Source: Treponema sp. UBA4326
Lineage (GTDB): Bacteria > Spirochaetota > Spirochaetia > Treponematales > Treponemataceae
Direction of reading: 5' to 3'
Assembly: GCA_002393835.1 (NCBI GenBank)
Contig: DGTW01000079.1
Span: 1 to 35,168, forward strand
Length of the DNA: 35,168 bases
This document shows positions 33,661 to 35,168 of this stretch, piece by piece. How positions within the stretch are numbered: position 1 is the first letter of the stretch; each line of letters opens with the position of its first letter. The translations under genes were made by a program, and so were the position numbers. The notes beneath the pieces were generated by a model. That model ran no database searches. It was not told where the DNA came from and saw only the letters and a program-made list of their open reading frames with translations.

Positions 33661-34707
33661 TCAGTCACTCATATTTTCGATTTCGTCTTTTGAGAGTCCT
33701 GTAAGCTGAGTGATTTGCTCAATTGACAAGCCCATTGAAAGCGCATTACGAGCAATTTCTAGCTTGGATTGTTGTAATCCTTGTTGTAATCCTTGTTGTC
33801 TTCCTTCTTGTATGCCCTGTTGTAATCCTTGTTGTCTTCCTTCTTGTATGCCCTGTTGTAAGCCTTCCTTCCTACCTTCCTGCAAGCCTTGTTCCCTGCC
33901 TTCCTGTAATCCTTGCTCTCTGCCTTCCTGCAGCCCCTTTTCCCTGGCTTTCTTCATTCCGTTGTGCATTGAGGCGTGGCGGTCTTCCATGGCTTTGAAA
34001 ATTGAATTTTGGCGGACCCAGTTGAGTTCGTCCTGGCTCACAGTCAAAAGTGATGATTTCGCGCTCATAAGCCCTCCTTCGCTCTTTATTATCGCATCGA
34101 TATAGCCCGTTTGTCGCTCATCGTCAGCGTAGGACAGGAACAAACCCCATTTTTCGAGCTTTGAGAGCGATTCGACCGGTTTTCCGAGCAGCCTGTGAAT
34201 CTTTATCAAGTCGAAGAAAATCACATTCAGCTTGCCGGAAAGTTGCCTGCCGTTTTCTTTTCTCATATTGTACCACGAGAGGGGCGACTTGTCATCTTTG
34301 TCGAACTCAAAATTGAGCACGGAAATCTGATAGGCTGCTGGGGTGCCCCAGTCGTCACCGATTTTGTTGTTCGTGCTCAGGAGCCTGGCAAGCTGAATCT
34401 CCGCACGGGCACCATAGTCATAGTTTTCCTGTCGGGTCTGCATTTCTAGATCTATCCTCTCACCATCATCAAATTTCACGCTAACATCGAAGCTCATCTG
34501 GGACTCGGTGATTATCTGAACCGGAGGCTCGTTCTGCATGACCTGAACTTCCTTAACGGGGCGGTTCAGAACCGTGGAGATAAAATCCTTCAATGCTGCG
34601 TCTGAATCCTTAGTTCCGGCTGTGAACATGGCTTTGAACGATGCATCACATCGGGGGTTGAGTAATGCTGTCGGGGACGGGCGAAAAGTTTGATTTGGGG
34701 TTGTCAT
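33661..34707 (-). CDS. Rpn-family PD-(D/E)XK nuclease / putative transposase
   Basis: Protein of 348 residues of the recombination-promoting nuclease (Rpn, PDDEXK_2) family. It begins with LNPRCDASFKAMF, the usual family opening (a variant of D..FK..F). The nuclease core shows Asp74 in SFDVSVKFDDGERIDLEMQT and Glu88-x-Gln90, followed by YGARAEIQLARLL. E. coli Rpn proteins cut DNA and promote RecA-independent recombination, and phage-defence roles have been proposed. The C-terminal part (about 250-320) is a run of GLQEGREQ and GLQQGIQEGRQQ repeats, probably helical, before a short end, LSIEQITQLTGLSKDEIE, that may be a helix-turn-helix. The ATG has GGAAGG upstream. Single gene, divergent from the PAS-like gene. 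Confidence 0.92.
   Translation of the reverse strand: MTTPNQTFRPSPTALLNPRCDASFKAMFTAGTKDSDAALKDFISTVLNRPVKEVQVMQNEPPVQIITESQMSFDVSVKFDDGERIDLEMQTRQENYDYGARAEIQLARLLSTNNKIGDDWGTPAAYQISVLNFEFDKDDKSPLSWYNMRKENGRQLSGKLNVIFFDLIKIHRLLGKPVESLSKLEKWGLFLSYADDERQTGYIDAIIKSEGGLMSAKSSLLTVSQDELNWVRQNSIFKAMEDRHASMHNGMKKAREKGLQEGREQGLQEGREQGLQEGRKEGLQQGIQEGRQQGLQQGIQEGRQQGLQQGLQQSKLEIARNALSMGLSIEQITQLTGLSKDEIENMSD
33782..33853 (-). repeat. Two perfect 36-bp tandem repeats inside the Rpn gene
   Basis: Bases 33782-33817 and 33818-33853 are identical 36-mers, each encoding 12 residues (QGLQQGIQEGRQ-type). They lie within a longer degenerate array of GLQEGR units (about 33775-33950). Changes in copy number would keep the frame. 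Confidence 0.9.
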
Positions 34708-35001
34708 TTTATACCTTCCTCAGTTTGAATAAATTTTTCTTGTAAGAATTGAGAAGCTTCAAGAATCTAGAACTCAGCTCCTTTTTCCTTACATATATTT
34801 ATTTGAAAAAATTCTGGGTTTTCGGCAACAACAAGGAATAATTTTTTGTTATATCTGAAAAAAGCCACTGCATTTTTTTATTTCGTATAAAAATATAGGA
34901 TTTACAACAAAATTGTTACTTTATTAAAGAATATTTTTTTCCGATAATAAGGAAAATTTATTTAAAAATTTTTCCTGTGCAGGAACAGGGCGAGGCATGT
35001 G
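34708..35001. other. AT-rich divergent intergenic region
   Basis: Holds the upstream regions of the Rpn gene (minus) and the PAS-like gene (plus). I see no convincing sigma-70 promoter with both boxes. Visible structure is limited to AACAA-aa-TTGTT (about 34907-34918) and an imperfect inverted repeat, GGAAAATTT with AAATTTTTCC, just before the PAS-like gene. No RNA gene was recognised. Confidence 0.5.
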
Positions 35002-35168
35002 ATGAAAGACAAGGATTATAAGGAAGTTCTTGAAAAAATTTCCACTCCGATAGCGGTGATTATCTCAAAAGAAGAAAGCACGGCAAAGAAGGCGCGCAGC
35101 AAATCTGATTTTGAGAACAATTTTTCCATTCATTTTGTAAACGAGAGCTTTGAGAAGATTTACGGGGA
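35002..35168 (+). CDS. N-terminus of a PAS-like sensor protein (cut by window edge)
   Basis: Only 55 codons are visible. The protein begins MKDKDYKEVLEKISTPIAVI and continues to FSIHFVNESFEKIYG. The phrase 'FVNESFEKIYG' is typical of the first strands and helix of a PAS domain (compare the common VNxAFxxxxG pattern). GAGG at 34992-34995 is six bases before the ATG. An in-frame GTG directly before it is possible but too close to the Shine-Dalgarno. The output domain (histidine kinase, GGDEF or other) lies beyond the window. Confidence 0.65.
   Translation, partial: MKDKDYKEVLEKISTPIAVIISKEESTAKKARSKSDFENNFSIHFVNESFEKIYG

Noticed and set aside
33710-34105. Plus-strand cysteine-rich ORF (CCNPCC-type repeats)
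   Set aside because: Antisense shadow of the Gln/Gly-rich repeat tail of the Rpn gene.

Overview
The window looks like part of the chromosome of a host-associated spirochaete, most likely a gut, rumen or oral Treponema. This is an inference from gene content: a Cache-type chemoreceptor, a complete potABCD operon, very large families of InlB-like, beta-helix and BspA-like lipoproteins, and the PD-(D/E)XK families (AAA-ATPase-like/PDDEXK_9 and Rpn) that are abundant in such genomes. Base composition is moderate to AT-rich and Shine-Dalgarno sites are mostly clear. No rRNA, tRNA, CRISPR array or insertion sequence with a transposase was seen.

Left part (1-8400): a methyl-accepting chemotaxis protein cut by the left edge (minus strand), then azlC-azlD (branched-chain amino acid export), then potA-potB-potC-potD (spermidine/putrescine ABC importer) with a good promoter in front and an intrinsic terminator behind. 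Both inner junctions potA/potB and potB/potC carry hairpin-rich inserts. A Phd/YefM-VapC toxin-antitoxin pair follows, with three TAGCTAT boxes around its promoter.

Middle (8400-24720, all minus strand): a lipoprotein/glycosyltransferase locus. Two kinds of lipoprotein recur. Type A (about 1235 aa) has a common N-terminal module, an InlB-like repeat, a right-handed beta-helix, an Ig-like segment and a propeller-like C-terminal half. Type B (about 730-760 aa) has a different N-terminus with the same C-terminal half. In transcription order the locus is: 17-aa leader ORF, AAA-ATPase-like/PDDEXK protein, A1, B1, then a tandem repeat plus hairpin, then a new promoter, A2, GT2, B2, GT2. It therefore looks like a duplicated A-B module in which the second copy has gained two paralogous family 2 glycosyltransferases. 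All four lipoproteins share the signature KKLVIADDG near the C-terminus.

Right part (24720-35168): three more lipoproteins, including a 1549-aa protein with InlB-like repeats, beta-helix, BspA leucine-rich repeats and eight or nine DUF285 repeats, and probably a frameshifted C-terminus. A pair of inverted REP-like palindromes, an Rpn-family nuclease with a tandem-repeat tail, and the start of a PAS-like sensor gene on the plus strand complete the window.

The most unusual non-coding structures are an exactly 22-bp-phased array of alternating inverted ATTGCCGTA-type motifs upstream of the AAA-ATPase-like gene, an AGTGAAGT array with 12- and 21-bp periods ending in a long hairpin, and the kissing-loop-capable REP pair. 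The best candidate for an undescribed system is the A/B lipoprotein plus GT2 surface locus.
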